From assembly GCF_014168815.1 (NCBI RefSeq), contig NZ_AP021972.1, positions 1,736,001-1,800,000 on the forward strand: a stretch of DNA of 64,000 nucleotides. Reading direction: 5' to 3'. The stretch is from Klebsiella sp. WP3-W18-ESBL-02. Its GTDB lineage: Bacteria > Pseudomonadota > Gammaproteobacteria > Enterobacterales > Enterobacteriaceae. Below the pieces are notes generated by a model. It was not told the origin of the DNA. It worked only from the letters and a program-made list of their open reading frames with translations, and ran no database searches. Positions 25,129 to 33,789 of this stretch are shown piece by piece (the first letter of the stretch is position 1; every line of letters begins with the position of its first letter). The translations under genes were made by a program, and so were the position numbers.

Positions 25129-25308
25129 TTACCTTTATCATCACAACCCATACAAAAAGATGAAGCCACTTCCTTTTCTCGGTGAGATAAATGCCGAAGG
25201 ACCAGCCACATCTGCATAAAAAAACAGGCCGCCGGTCAGCGGCATTAAGCAGCATTTGTGAGCAAGACCCTTTGTTTTAATTGAGTATTCACCTCATGGA
25301 GAATGGAA

Positions 25309-27276
25309 ATGTTTAGGTTAAACCCCATCGTTCGGGGCGGGCTGTGCGCGTCCGTCATGTCCCTGGCGCTGCCGGTGTGCGCGGCAGAGGATAATGAAAT
25401 CATGGTCGTGACGGCGGCCGCCACCGAGCAAAGCGTAAAGGATGCACCCGCCAGTATCAGCGTTATTACCCAGCAGGATTTGCAGCGTAAACCGGTGCAG
25501 AACCTGAAAGATGTGCTGAAAGAAGTGCCGGGCGTTCAGCTTACCAATGAGGGGGATAACCGTAAGGGCGTCAGCATTCGTGGGCTGAGCAGCAGCTATA
25601 CCCTGATCCTGATTGACGGCAAGCGCGTGAATTCACGTAACGCCGTCTTCCGCCATAACGACTTTGACCTGAACTGGATCCCGGTTGACGCCATTGAACG
25701 CATTGAAGTGGTGCGCGGGCCGATGTCCTCGCTGTACGGCTCCGACGCCTTGGGCGGGGTGGTCAATATCATCACGAAAAAGATCGGTACGAAGTGGACG
25801 GGAACGCTCACTGCCGATACGACAATTCAGGAACATCGCGACCGCGGCGATACCTGGAATGGTCAGTTCTTTACCTCCGGCCCGCTGGTGGACGGCGTAC
25901 TGGGCGTGAAGGCGTTCGGCAGCCTGTCAAAACGTGAGAAGGACGATCAGCAGGCTTCTCGCTCCAGCACCACCGGCGAAACGCCGCGTATTGAGGGCTA
26001 CACCAGCCGCGACGGCAACGTCGAATTCGCCTGGACGCCGAATGAAAACAACGATATTACCGCCGGGTATGGTTTTGATCGCCAGGATCGTGAGTCTGAC
26101 TCGCTCGACCGTAACCGTCTGGAACGTCAGAACTACTCGTTGAGCCACAACGGCCGCTGGGATATCGGCAACAGCGAGCTGAAGTACTACGGCGAGAAAG
26201 TCGTTAATAAGAACCCGGGCAACACCAGTGAAATTACCTCAGAAAGCAATGCCATCGACGGCAAATACGTGCTGCCGCTGGGCGTGATTAACCAACTGGT
26301 CACCTTCGGCGGCGAATGGCGCTACGATAAGCTGACCGATCCGGTCAATCTGACGGGAAGCACCAGTACGAAAACTTCTGCTAGCCAGTACGCGCTGTTC
26401 CTTGAGGATGAATGGCGGATTTTTGAACCGCTGGCGCTGACGACCGGGATCCGTATGGATGACCATGAAACCTATGGCGATCACTGGAGCCCGCGCGCGT
26501 ATCTGGTGTATAACGCCACCGATACGTTGACGGTAAAAGGGGGCTGGGCGACCGCGTTTAAAGCGCCATCGTTGCTTCAGCTAAGCCCGGACTGGACCTC
26601 TAATTCCTGCCGCGGCAGCTGCCGTATTGTCGGCAGCCCGGACCTGAAGCCGGAAACCAGCGAAAGCTTTGAAATCGGTCTTTACTACCAGGGGGATGAA
26701 GGCTGGCTGGACGGCGTGCAGGGAAGTGTGACCACTTTCCAGAATGATATCGACGATATGATAAGCGTTAACCGTACAAGTGATAAAAACGCTGCGCCGG
26801 GTTATCCGAACTTTGTCGGTTTTAAAAATGGCGTACCGGTGTTTGCGTACTACAACGTGAATAAAGCGCGTATTCGTGGGGTGGAAACCGAGCTGAAAGT
26901 GCCGTTTGGCGAGCAGTGGAAAATGACGCTGAACTACACCTACAACGACGGTCGCGATCTGAGCAACGGTGACGATAAACCGCTACAGGAGCTGCCGTTC
27001 CATACGGGTAACGGGCGCGTTGACTGGACGCCGCTACAGGACTGGTCGTTCTATCTGGCGGCGAGCTACACCGGCAAGCAGCGTGCGGTGAGCAGTACGT
27101 CGAAAACGCCGGGCGGCTACACCACCTGGGATCTCGGCGGAGCATGGCAGGCGACGAAAAACGTGAAGCTGCGTGCGGGCGTGCTTAACCTTGGGGATAA
27201 GGATCTGTCGCGTGACGACTACAGCTATAACGAGGACGGACGCCGGTACTTTATGGCGGTAGATTACCGCTTCTAA
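25309..27276 (+). CDS. cirA: CirA, TonB-dependent catecholate siderophore receptor
   Basis: A 655-aa outer-membrane receptor that imports iron complexes of dihydroxybenzoylserine and related catecholates. In E. coli it is also the entry point for colicin I, and in Klebsiella for cefiderocol. The start ATG 25309 has GGAG seven bases upstream; the ATG at 25303 is too close to it. A signal peptide ends near CAA. The TonB box EIMVVTA follows within ten residues. The plug domain covers about 30-150 (VRGPMSSLYGSDALGGVVNI), and the 22-strand barrel ends in YFMAVDYRF. Expression is governed by a Fur box and a leader of about 180 bases. Confidence 0.96.
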   Translation: MFRLNPIVRGGLCASVMSLALPVCAAEDNEIMVVTAAATEQSVKDAPASISVITQQDLQRKPVQNLKDVLKEVPGVQLTNEGDNRKGVSIRGLSSSYTLILIDGKRVNSRNAVFRHNDFDLNWIPVDAIERIEVVRGPMSSLYGSDALGGVVNIITKKIGTKWTGTLTADTTIQEHRDRGDTWNGQFFTSGPLVDGVLGVKAFGSLSKREKDDQQASRSSTTGETPRIEGYTSRDGNVEFAWTPNENNDITAGYGFDRQDRESDSLDRNRLERQNYSLSHNGRWDIGNSELKYYGEKVVNKNPGNTSEITSESNAIDGKYVLPLGVINQLVTFGGEWRYDKLTDPVNLTGSTSTKTSASQYALFLEDEWRIFEPLALTTGIRMDDHETYGDHWSPRAYLVYNATDTLTVKGGWATAFKAPSLLQLSPDWTSNSCRGSCRIVGSPDLKPETSESFEIGLYYQGDEGWLDGVQGSVTTFQNDIDDMISVNRTSDKNAAPGYPNFVGFKNGVPVFAYYNVNKARIRGVETELKVPFGEQWKMTLNYTYNDGRDLSNGDDKPLQELPFHTGNGRVDWTPLQDWSFYLAASYTGKQRAVSSTSKTPGGYTTWDLGGAWQATKNVKLRAGVLNLGDKDLSRDDYSYNEDGRRYFMAVDYRF

Positions 27277-27287
27277 AGCGTCATCAT

Positions 27288-27372
27288 GGTGGTGCCGGGT
27301 GGCGCAGGCGCTTACCCGGCCGACAATGTTACGCGAACGCGTAGGCCCGATGTGCGTAGCGCCATCGGGCTG
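27288..27372. repeat. REP/BIME-like palindromes after cirA
   Basis: GTGCCGGGTGGCGC ... GCTTACCCGGC is followed by GTAGGCCCGATG ... GCGCCATCGGGC: two G+C-rich inverted units of the REP type in the gap between convergent cirA and the GH88 gene. Confidence 0.65.
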
Positions 27373-27377
27373 TTTGA

Positions 27378-28571
27378 TTACCAGTAGCTGCGCCAGTTCT
27401 GTACCGCGCGCGTTATCGCTTCCATCAGGAAGTAATCCCCCCAACTACAGCACTCGTTCACCCCAATGCCGCCTTTGAAATAGTACACCGAATGCTTCAG
27501 CAAACCCTGACCTGGGGTATGTTCGCGGTTAACGTATTCATCGATCATGCGATTAATCATGCGCAGCGCCAGGGTTTCGTAGCTCTCTTTATCCGGATGC
27601 GTGGCCGGCAGATGTTTCACCAGCTCAAGCAGCGCGCAGGCGACAATCGCTGCCGCCGAGCTATCGCGTTCGCTGGCGGGATCGGTGAGCGCCAGATCCC
27701 AGTAGCAGATCAGATCCTCCGGCAGGCGATTCAGGTAGTAATTTGCCAGCGTCTGGCTGAGCGCCAGCAGGCGATCGTCGCCGGTGTGCAGATAGTTCAG
27801 CAGAAAACCGTACACGCCCCACGCCTGGCCGCGTGCCCAGCATGAATCGTCGGAGAAGCCCTGATGCGTATTGCCAAAGCGCGGCTCGCCGGTTTCGACA
27901 TCCATATACCAGGTATGGAAGGTAGAACCATCTTCACGCACGATGTAGCGGCGCGCGCGATCGATATGCTGTTTGGCTGCGTTGGCATAGCGCGGATCGC
28001 CGCTGGCGCGCGTGGCTTCATACAGCAACGGTAGGTTCATATTGCAGTCGATGATCATGCGCCCCTGTTGTTCAGGGTTGTTCAGCTCGCCCCATGCCTG
28101 AATGATCCCGGCCTTTTCGTTATAGCGCTCCATCAGCGCATCGGCGGCCAGCAGCGCGATATAACCCGCTTCGCGGTTGCCGGTCACCCGTTGCCCCGCC
28201 ACGCATGACAGGCTGTAGAGAAAGCCCAGATCGTGGTGGTTAGTATGATCGCGGTTGATGATCCGCTGGCCGAACGAGTGAATATGCTGTTCTGCCAGCG
28301 AGCGGTAGCGCGGCTGCCCGGTCCACTCGTAGGCCAGCCACAGCTGCCCGGTCCAGAAGCTGGTGGTCCACTCAATATTGTCGATGATGGGGTAGACCCC
28401 TTTTTCACAGGCCGCATCGGGGAAGCGCTGGCCAAAATAGTGCGCGTTGCTGTCAATTGCCGCCAGCAGTGTGGGCATTATCCCGCCAATTTTTTGGCTT
28501 AGCGCGTCGCGTTCACCAGGCTGAAGCCGACAGGGGGTAAGCGGTTCTTTATTGATCATTTCAGACGTCAT
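27378..28571 (-). CDS. GH88-family unsaturated glucuronyl hydrolase
   Basis: A 397-aa protein without a signal peptide, thus cytoplasmic. The family removes 4,5-unsaturated uronic acids from the non-reducing end of oligosaccharides by hydrating the double bond. The alpha6/alpha6-barrel signature WTTSFWTGQLWLAYEWTG lies near residue 68. Asp114 (HHDLGF) and Asp175 (IIDCNMNLPLLY) are 61 residues apart, the same spacing as the two catalytic aspartates I recall for the Bacillus enzyme (88 and 149). Late residues GVNECCSWGDYFLMEAI close the active site. It is the last gene of a three-gene operon, 17 bases after the symporter gene. Exact substrate unknown. Confidence 0.88.
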   Translation of the reverse strand: MTSEMINKEPLTPCRLQPGERDALSQKIGGIMPTLLAAIDSNAHYFGQRFPDAACEKGVYPIIDNIEWTTSFWTGQLWLAYEWTGQPRYRSLAEQHIHSFGQRIINRDHTNHHDLGFLYSLSCVAGQRVTGNREAGYIALLAADALMERYNEKAGIIQAWGELNNPEQQGRMIIDCNMNLPLLYEATRASGDPRYANAAKQHIDRARRYIVREDGSTFHTWYMDVETGEPRFGNTHQGFSDDSCWARGQAWGVYGFLLNYLHTGDDRLLALSQTLANYYLNRLPEDLICYWDLALTDPASERDSSAAAIVACALLELVKHLPATHPDKESYETLALRMINRMIDEYVNREHTPGQGLLKHSVYYFKGGIGVNECCSWGDYFLMEAITRAVQNWRSYW

Positions 28572-28588
28572 GCGGTCATTTTCCCGTA

Positions 28589-29854
28589 TTAATTAAGTGC
28601 TTGATGTTTGATTTCCTGACCTACAGCGCTCTTTTTGTGGCTGTAGCAGGCTGAAAGGGTGAGGGCCGAAACGCCGGTAAAGACCAGGGCGATAATGCCC
28701 ATAATCAGATAGGTATGCTCAAAGCCGATGGTCTGGTAGGCGTAGCCTGCCGGTGGCGCAACGACGATGGAACCGACGTAAATCATCGCCTGGTAGCCCA
28801 GCAGGTACATGGTGGCGTTCACGCGTTTATCGAAATGCTCGGCGATATACTTAAAGACCGACACCAGAATCAGCGCGATTTCAATACCGTACAGCGGTTT
28901 CACCAGGCAGATAATCAGCGGATCGTTGGTCAGGCCGGAGATAATAAGACGCACGCTGATGACCAGCCCGGTGAGCAGCATTCCCTGTTTAGCGCCAATG
29001 CGGTTAATTATCGCCGGCACCAGCATCATGCCGAAGAATTCGGCGGCGGACTGGGCGGTACTCATGTAGCCGAACATCGCGTTGCCTTCTTCTTTGGTGG
29101 CAAAGAAGGTGACGAAGTAGCGCGAGAACTGCTGCTCGGCGATGAACATCATCCACGCCACGCCCGCGATATAGAGCGCAAACATCCAGAACTTACGGTT
29201 CGCCAGCAGGTGCAGTACATCCGTAATCACAATCTTATCTTTTGACAGGACGCTGTTCTCTTCCTGGCCGAAGTGGTCCACCTTCAGCGTCAGCAGCACG
29301 GCAAACATACACAGCGCCGATACGCTGCTGATGGCGAAGTTGATTTTCGGCGAAATGTTATACAGGAAGCCGGAAAATGACGACGCGGTGGCCCAGCCGA
29401 GCGCCGCCCACATGCGGATGCGGCCGAACTCCATATTGTAGAGGCGGCTGAAGCGGTCAACGTAGGACTCTTCTGCCGCGACCCCCGCGTACCAGCCGAG
29501 GCTGAAGAACAGTGCGCCGACGATCATCCCGCTAATAAAATGACTTTGCAGCAGCGGCAGGTAGATCCAGATGTAAAAGGGCGCCATCAGCGCAGAGACG
29601 ATGCAGACAAAATAGAGCAGGTGCTTCTTCATGCCGATTTTGTCCATGATGAAGCCGTATACCGGCTTGATGACCACCGCGAAGACGCCGTTCACCGCGA
29701 AAACGGTGCCAATGTCTACGGCGTCCAGCCCGGCCTTGTCGCCGAGCCATATAGCGTACAGGCCGAAGCTGGCCGCCCAGGTAAAGGTAAAAAGAAAAAC
29801 AAACAGACTTAGCTTGATGTATGCCGAACGAGTCGACTGAATGGGTGTAGTCAT
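28589..29854 (-). CDS. Oligosaccharide:H+ symporter (LacY-like MFS)
   Basis: A 421-aa transporter of the oligosaccharide:proton symporter family (LacY, RafB, CscB, MelY). It has about twelve helices. The loop GFIMDKIGMKKHLLY near residue 72 is the family form of the MFS signature, and GRIRMWAALGWATASSFSGFL near residue 143 corresponds to the LacY segment with the substrate-binding Glu/Arg pair. It lies between the DUF2264 and GH88 genes with small gaps (31 and 17 bases) and has its own GGAG ribosome site. Members of this family carry di- and trisaccharides, so the cargo is probably a short acidic sugar. Confidence 0.88.
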   Translation of the reverse strand: MTTPIQSTRSAYIKLSLFVFLFTFTWAASFGLYAIWLGDKAGLDAVDIGTVFAVNGVFAVVIKPVYGFIMDKIGMKKHLLYFVCIVSALMAPFYIWIYLPLLQSHFISGMIVGALFFSLGWYAGVAAEESYVDRFSRLYNMEFGRIRMWAALGWATASSFSGFLYNISPKINFAISSVSALCMFAVLLTLKVDHFGQEENSVLSKDKIVITDVLHLLANRKFWMFALYIAGVAWMMFIAEQQFSRYFVTFFATKEEGNAMFGYMSTAQSAAEFFGMMLVPAIINRIGAKQGMLLTGLVISVRLIISGLTNDPLIICLVKPLYGIEIALILVSVFKYIAEHFDKRVNATMYLLGYQAMIYVGSIVVAPPAGYAYQTIGFEHTYLIMGIIALVFTGVSALTLSACYSHKKSAVGQEIKHQALN

Positions 29855-29885
29855 AACGGTCTCCGCCGCGAATCAGAGGTCAGGG

Positions 29886-31667
29886 TTATTTCAACGTGAG
29901 CGTTTTGCCGTTCACGGTTAACTGCGAGGTTGCAAGGTCAAAAGTCAGATCATCGGGCATGGGGCGTACCGCGCCTGGGTCGGCGCTGACGTAGCAGGCC
30001 AGCCAGCCGGTGCCCGCTTCCAGCTGTGTGGTCAAGCAGGGAATATCGGCCGGTGCCGCAAACAGCAGGTTGCTGTTGGGTGGGGTCGTCACGGTACTTG
30101 CACGGCGATTGCCGCACAGATTGACCAGCCGGCTGTAGTCATAGCGCGTTTCCAGCGTTACCGCATCGCCGTAGCAAAGACGGCTGCGCAGGTGGTGGTG
30201 ATTGACGGCGAATCCCCCCTCAACGCATTGCAGATTTCGAGGTGTCATGATGCGGTGAACGCGAATGTGACCGTTTTCCTGCGCCATCAGCCAACTGGTG
30301 ACGATAACGTCAGGCCATGGTCGCCATTCGCTGCGCACCCAGTCCCCGGTGACTTCCGCGCTGTCGCATGCGCGGCGGCCGCGATAGTAGTCGTCTCCTG
30401 CGCTGAACAGCAGCATCGAATCCACCGCGGCGTGGTTGAGCCCGTAGCGTCCGCGCTCCAGAGTGAAGCCGAAGTGGCTGGAATAGGCGAATTTGCTGTA
30501 CTTCTGCTCGAAGTTCACAAAGTTATTTTTGTCGAACTGACCGGACATGAGCATCCACGCGTGGCGGCCGCCGTCGCTGTGCACCACAATTTGCCCGGCC
30601 TCCGGGATAGGGTGGTGCACGTCAAGTGCGGGCATCGGCTCACATTCCGCGCGCCAGAATCGACTCTCCTCCGGCAGAGCCAGAATCAGCATGGCTTTCA
30701 GCGCCCAGTAGGGGGATCCGGGGCTGTTATAATCTTCGGCCATAATCAGATTCGGGTAGGCGTAGCCAATCGAAAACAGCCCGTCGGCGCCGATAAACGG
30801 CTGCGTCTGCCAGTAATCCAGGTGACGTAGAATCAATCCCTTGACCACGCCGGGCGTAAAAACATCCAGTTCGGTAAAGGCGACGGCGCTCCAGAAGGCG
30901 ACCTGGACAAACCGATAGGTCAAGCTGCGACCGAAGGGAATGGCCGCACCGTCGGTGGTGAAGTAGTAACGGTAGTCCTGCGCAAAGCGCTGGGCGCGCT
31001 GACGATAGCGCAGGCAGCGCTCCGGGTCGACATCCTGCATAAAGTGGCTGTAGATGAGGCCGTAGAAGTGAAACGCGCTGGAAATGTAGTAGTCGCGCGG
31101 CTTACCGTGGCCGTCGCAGTACCAGCCGTTGCCGAGCCAGAAGGGTTCGATGGCGTCGAGATGACGGTTGATCACCGCCATATCATAGCCGCGCCCGACG
31201 CATTTGAGTCCCAGTTGAATCAATACCGGGAAAAAGTGCCAGTTGTTATCCGGCACGGCGACCTCGGCGCTTTGGCTCAGCCAGCGAACCAGATTGTCCT
31301 GTTCTGTGGCAGACAGCGCCTGCCATAGCCCGCTGTCCGGCAGCGCCAGCCCGAGACCGAATGCCGCCATCTCGACGCAGCGCTGGTCGTTGTCACCAAC
31401 ATCGCCCCAGTATCCGGGGTGCTGCGGATCGCAGCCGTGACGGACGCCGGTCACCAATTGCGCATACCATGGCGGCGTCGTACCGCCGCTAACCAGCGGA
31501 AATGCTCCCCACAGCAGACGAATAACTCCCTCCATACCGGCCACCGTGTCCGGATACTGGGCGGCGGTGTCGCCGGCATGAAGGCGCGTGCAGTCGGCCG
31601 ACAGATGGGGAACTGCCGCCGCAATCCAACCCTGTAGTAACGCACTGTATTCTTGTTTCGTCCGCAT
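29886..31667 (-). CDS. DUF2264 protein, probable intracellular polysaccharide-degrading enzyme
   Basis: A 593-aa protein without a signal peptide, first gene of the operon. I use ATG 31667, eight bases after GGGA; an in-frame TTG at 31730 lacks a ribosome site. DUF2264 proteins have an N-terminal alpha/alpha toroid and a C-terminal beta-sandwich, like many polysaccharide lyases; I recall that CAZy places related proteins in family GH154 with beta-glucuronidase activity. Visible conserved residues include NNWHFFP (141-147), RDYYISSAFHFYG (191-203) and GRSLTYRF (246-253). It may release or generate the acidic product that the GH88 enzyme then processes. The reaction is inferred, not shown. Confidence 0.8.
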   Translation of the reverse strand: MRTKQEYSALLQGWIAAAVPHLSADCTRLHAGDTAAQYPDTVAGMEGVIRLLWGAFPLVSGGTTPPWYAQLVTGVRHGCDPQHPGYWGDVGDNDQRCVEMAAFGLGLALPDSGLWQALSATEQDNLVRWLSQSAEVAVPDNNWHFFPVLIQLGLKCVGRGYDMAVINRHLDAIEPFWLGNGWYCDGHGKPRDYYISSAFHFYGLIYSHFMQDVDPERCLRYRQRAQRFAQDYRYYFTTDGAAIPFGRSLTYRFVQVAFWSAVAFTELDVFTPGVVKGLILRHLDYWQTQPFIGADGLFSIGYAYPNLIMAEDYNSPGSPYWALKAMLILALPEESRFWRAECEPMPALDVHHPIPEAGQIVVHSDGGRHAWMLMSGQFDKNNFVNFEQKYSKFAYSSHFGFTLERGRYGLNHAAVDSMLLFSAGDDYYRGRRACDSAEVTGDWVRSEWRPWPDVIVTSWLMAQENGHIRVHRIMTPRNLQCVEGGFAVNHHHLRSRLCYGDAVTLETRYDYSRLVNLCGNRRASTVTTPPNSNLLFAAPADIPCLTTQLEAGTGWLACYVSADPGAVRPMPDDLTFDLATSQLTVNGKTLTLK

Positions 31668-31853
31668 AGTGAAATCCCGTTTCAGTCTGTTGATGGCGGA
31701 CGAATAATAGGAATTTGCGACGGGCAACAAATGTGATAGTGCTCGTACTTTTGCGTACGTCAGGTAATTTAAAATAATTTTTGGCGTATTTTGCCGTGGA
31801 AGTTTTATTCCGATGATGAAAGTTTAAGTTTATTAACATACGAGGCGGACGCG
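31668..31853. promoter_or_regulatory. Divergent control region of the GH88/DUF2264 operon and its AraC gene
   Basis: This gap contains AAATGTGATAGTGC near 31730, with a perfect left CRP half, and directly after it an inverted repeat GTAC-N6-GTAC (CGTACTTTTGCGTACG). These are candidate binding sites for CRP and the AraC regulator. No -35/-10 pair was clear. Confidence 0.4.
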
Positions 31854-32732
31854 GTGGCACATTCCCGGCAAACGGAAGACACAACCTGGCTTGAACAGAT
31901 ACATCTCAACGATAAGTCTATTTATTTCAATCGTATGCAGAATATGCCCGCCAACTACTACCATTGGCACCAGTGTGCGGAAATTCTCTGCGTATCGCGC
32001 GGGGTGGGGATCGCGCTATTGGAACATCAGCAGTACACGGTGAAACCGGGGCGTTTATTTATTTTCCCGCCCGGTAAGCTACATAAGGTGTACGTCGAGC
32101 AGGACGAGCGCAACGTCTACCATCGGACGACCCTTCACTTTAACCCGCTGCTGCTGGAGCCGTGGTTGCGCGATTTTCCCCGCCAGCAGATGCTGTTGCG
32201 CCAGCTGTGCGGGCGAGGTGAGAAGGCGCGGGTGTTCGATGTCGGCGACCTGCACCCGGTGATTGAAACGCTGCTACAGCGCTTTGAAACGTTGACTCAG
32301 GATGCCAGCTGGAGCACCAGCGACAGCGCCTTTCTGATCATGCAGCTGATTAGCCTGTTGCCACAGCAGGAGCAAGCGGCCGGGCATAATACCTTCTCGT
32401 CGACAATCATCCGCTGGTTGGAAAACCACTACCACGAGCGCTGTTCGCTGGAGGACATCGCAGCGGTGATGGGGTGCTCACGCGGGCACACTTCCCGGCG
32501 TTTTCACGATGAAACCGGCGGAACTATCCAGGCGTATTTAATGATGCGGCGTATTCGCCAGGCCTGCGAGTTATTGCTGCATTCACAGCATTCGGTGCGG
32601 GATATTGCCGAACGGGTCGGTTTCACCGAGTACGCGTGGTTTATTACCTGCTTTCGCAAGAATATGGGCAAAACGCCGTTGCAGTACCGCAAGGCGTATC
32701 CGTATACGTTGCCGGAAATGGAAGCGATGTGA
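31854..32732 (+). CDS. AraC-family transcriptional regulator of the GH88/DUF2264 operon
   Basis: A 292-aa regulator. I choose GTG 31854, with GAGG eight bases upstream; the longer frame opens at a TTG without a ribosome site. The N-terminal half is a cupin-type sensor: WHQCAEILCVSRGVG near residue 37 and GRLFIFPPGKLHKVYVEQDERNVYHRTTLHF near 68-95. The C-terminal 100 residues are two helix-turn-helix units (SLEDIAAVMGCSRGHTSRRFHDETG and VRDIAERVGFTEYAWFITCFRKNMGKTP). It diverges from the DUF2264 operon, so control of that operon is likely. Most such proteins are sugar-responsive activators. Confidence 0.88.
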   Translation: MAHSRQTEDTTWLEQIHLNDKSIYFNRMQNMPANYYHWHQCAEILCVSRGVGIALLEHQQYTVKPGRLFIFPPGKLHKVYVEQDERNVYHRTTLHFNPLLLEPWLRDFPRQQMLLRQLCGRGEKARVFDVGDLHPVIETLLQRFETLTQDASWSTSDSAFLIMQLISLLPQQEQAAGHNTFSSTIIRWLENHYHERCSLEDIAAVMGCSRGHTSRRFHDETGGTIQAYLMMRRIRQACELLLHSQHSVRDIAERVGFTEYAWFITCFRKNMGKTPLQYRKAYPYTLPEMEAM

Positions 32733-32746
32733 TTGGGGGATGATCT

Positions 32747-32819
32747 GTAGGCCTGATAAGCGCAGCGCCATCAGGCAGGCATTGCCGGATGGCGGCGCGA
32801 GCACCTTATCCGGCCTACT
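32747..32819. repeat. BIME-type REP pair between the AraC gene and yeiG
   Basis: GTAGGCCTGATAAGCGCAGCGCCATCAGGC is joined to GCCGGATGGCGGC ... CCTTATCCGGCCTAC, two REP units in opposite orientation. The right end reaches into yeiG and provides its stop codon. Confidence 0.85.
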
Positions 32820-33651
32820 TGAAGAGGTGTTCGGCGTGGAAGCGCAGGTGATCTTCAATAAACGAAGCAATAAAGTAATAGCTGTGGTCGTAACCCGGCT
32901 GAATGCGTAGGGTCAGCGGCCAGTCTTTCTGCCGCGCGGCTTCGGCAAAGACCGCAGGCTGCAGTTGATCGGCGAGGAATTGATCGTTATCGCCCTGATC
33001 AATCAACATCGGGATGGCATGTTCTACCTGGCTTGCCAGCAGCAGCTCGGTGCTGTCCCATTCTTTCCAGCGAGTAACGTCATCCCCCAGATAGGCATTA
33101 AACGCTTTCTGCCCCCACGGTACCCGGCACGGGTTGACGATCGGCGCAAAGGCCGACGCGCTACAGTATTTACCTGGGTTCTTCAGCGCCAGCATGAGCG
33201 CACCGTGGCCGCCCATGGAATGGCCGCTGATGGCGCAGCGATCGCTGACGTTAAACTGCGCCTGAATCAGCGCCGGCAGCTCGTCGCGCAGGTAATCGTA
33301 CATGCGGAAGTGGGCCGCCCAGGGGGCTTCGCTGGCGTTGAGATAAAAACCGGCGCCCTGGCCCAGATCGTAGCCCGGATCGTTGGCTACGCCTTCGCCG
33401 CGTGGGCTGGTATCCGGCATCACCAGAACAATACCCAGCTCGGCGGCGATGCGCTGCGCGCCCGCTTTGGTGGTGAAGTTCTCATCGTTGCAGGTCAGGC
33501 CGGACAGCCAGTACAGCACCGGCGGCGGCGTCTTTTTTCCTTCTGGCGGCAAAAACAGACTCAACGTCATCGGGCAGTTCAGCGTGGTGGAATGGTGCTG
33601 CCAGCGCTGCTGCCAGCCGCCATAACAGCGGTGCTCTTCAAGCATTTCCAT
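32815..33651 (-). CDS. yeiG: YeiG, S-formylglutathione hydrolase
   Basis: A 278-aa cytoplasmic esterase that splits S-formylglutathione to formate and glutathione in formaldehyde detoxification. It is an alpha/beta hydrolase of the esterase D family. The nucleophile is Ser145 in ISGHSMGGHGA, with the oxyanion region YWLSGLTCNDENF near residue 47 and the catalytic histidine in PGYDHSYYFI near 256. Length equals E. coli YeiG. The ATG has AGGAG upstream. The stop TAG and final bases lie within a REP element. It is not beside the frmRAB genes, as is usual for YeiG. Confidence 0.95.
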   Translation of the reverse strand: MEMLEEHRCYGGWQQRWQHHSTTLNCPMTLSLFLPPEGKKTPPPVLYWLSGLTCNDENFTTKAGAQRIAAELGIVLVMPDTSPRGEGVANDPGYDLGQGAGFYLNASEAPWAAHFRMYDYLRDELPALIQAQFNVSDRCAISGHSMGGHGALMLALKNPGKYCSASAFAPIVNPCRVPWGQKAFNAYLGDDVTRWKEWDSTELLLASQVEHAIPMLIDQGDNDQFLADQLQPAVFAEAARQKDWPLTLRIQPGYDHSYYFIASFIEDHLRFHAEHLFK

Positions 33652-33789
33652 GCGGGCTCCTCGCGGTTTTGGTCAGAATTAATAATGTCATCATACAGAT
33701 AATTCATCGTCGGTGAGTAACTTTCACTTCCGCACATGCTTCACATGTTGCATCATAAAGATAACTTTAATTTTACATTTGAGGCGTTC

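Noticed and set aside
27378..32732. Recent horizontal transfer of the GH88/DUF2264 locus
   Set aside because: Codon use and G+C content look like the neighbours, and no integrase, tRNA or direct repeats flank it. The REP elements at both ends are common throughout the window.
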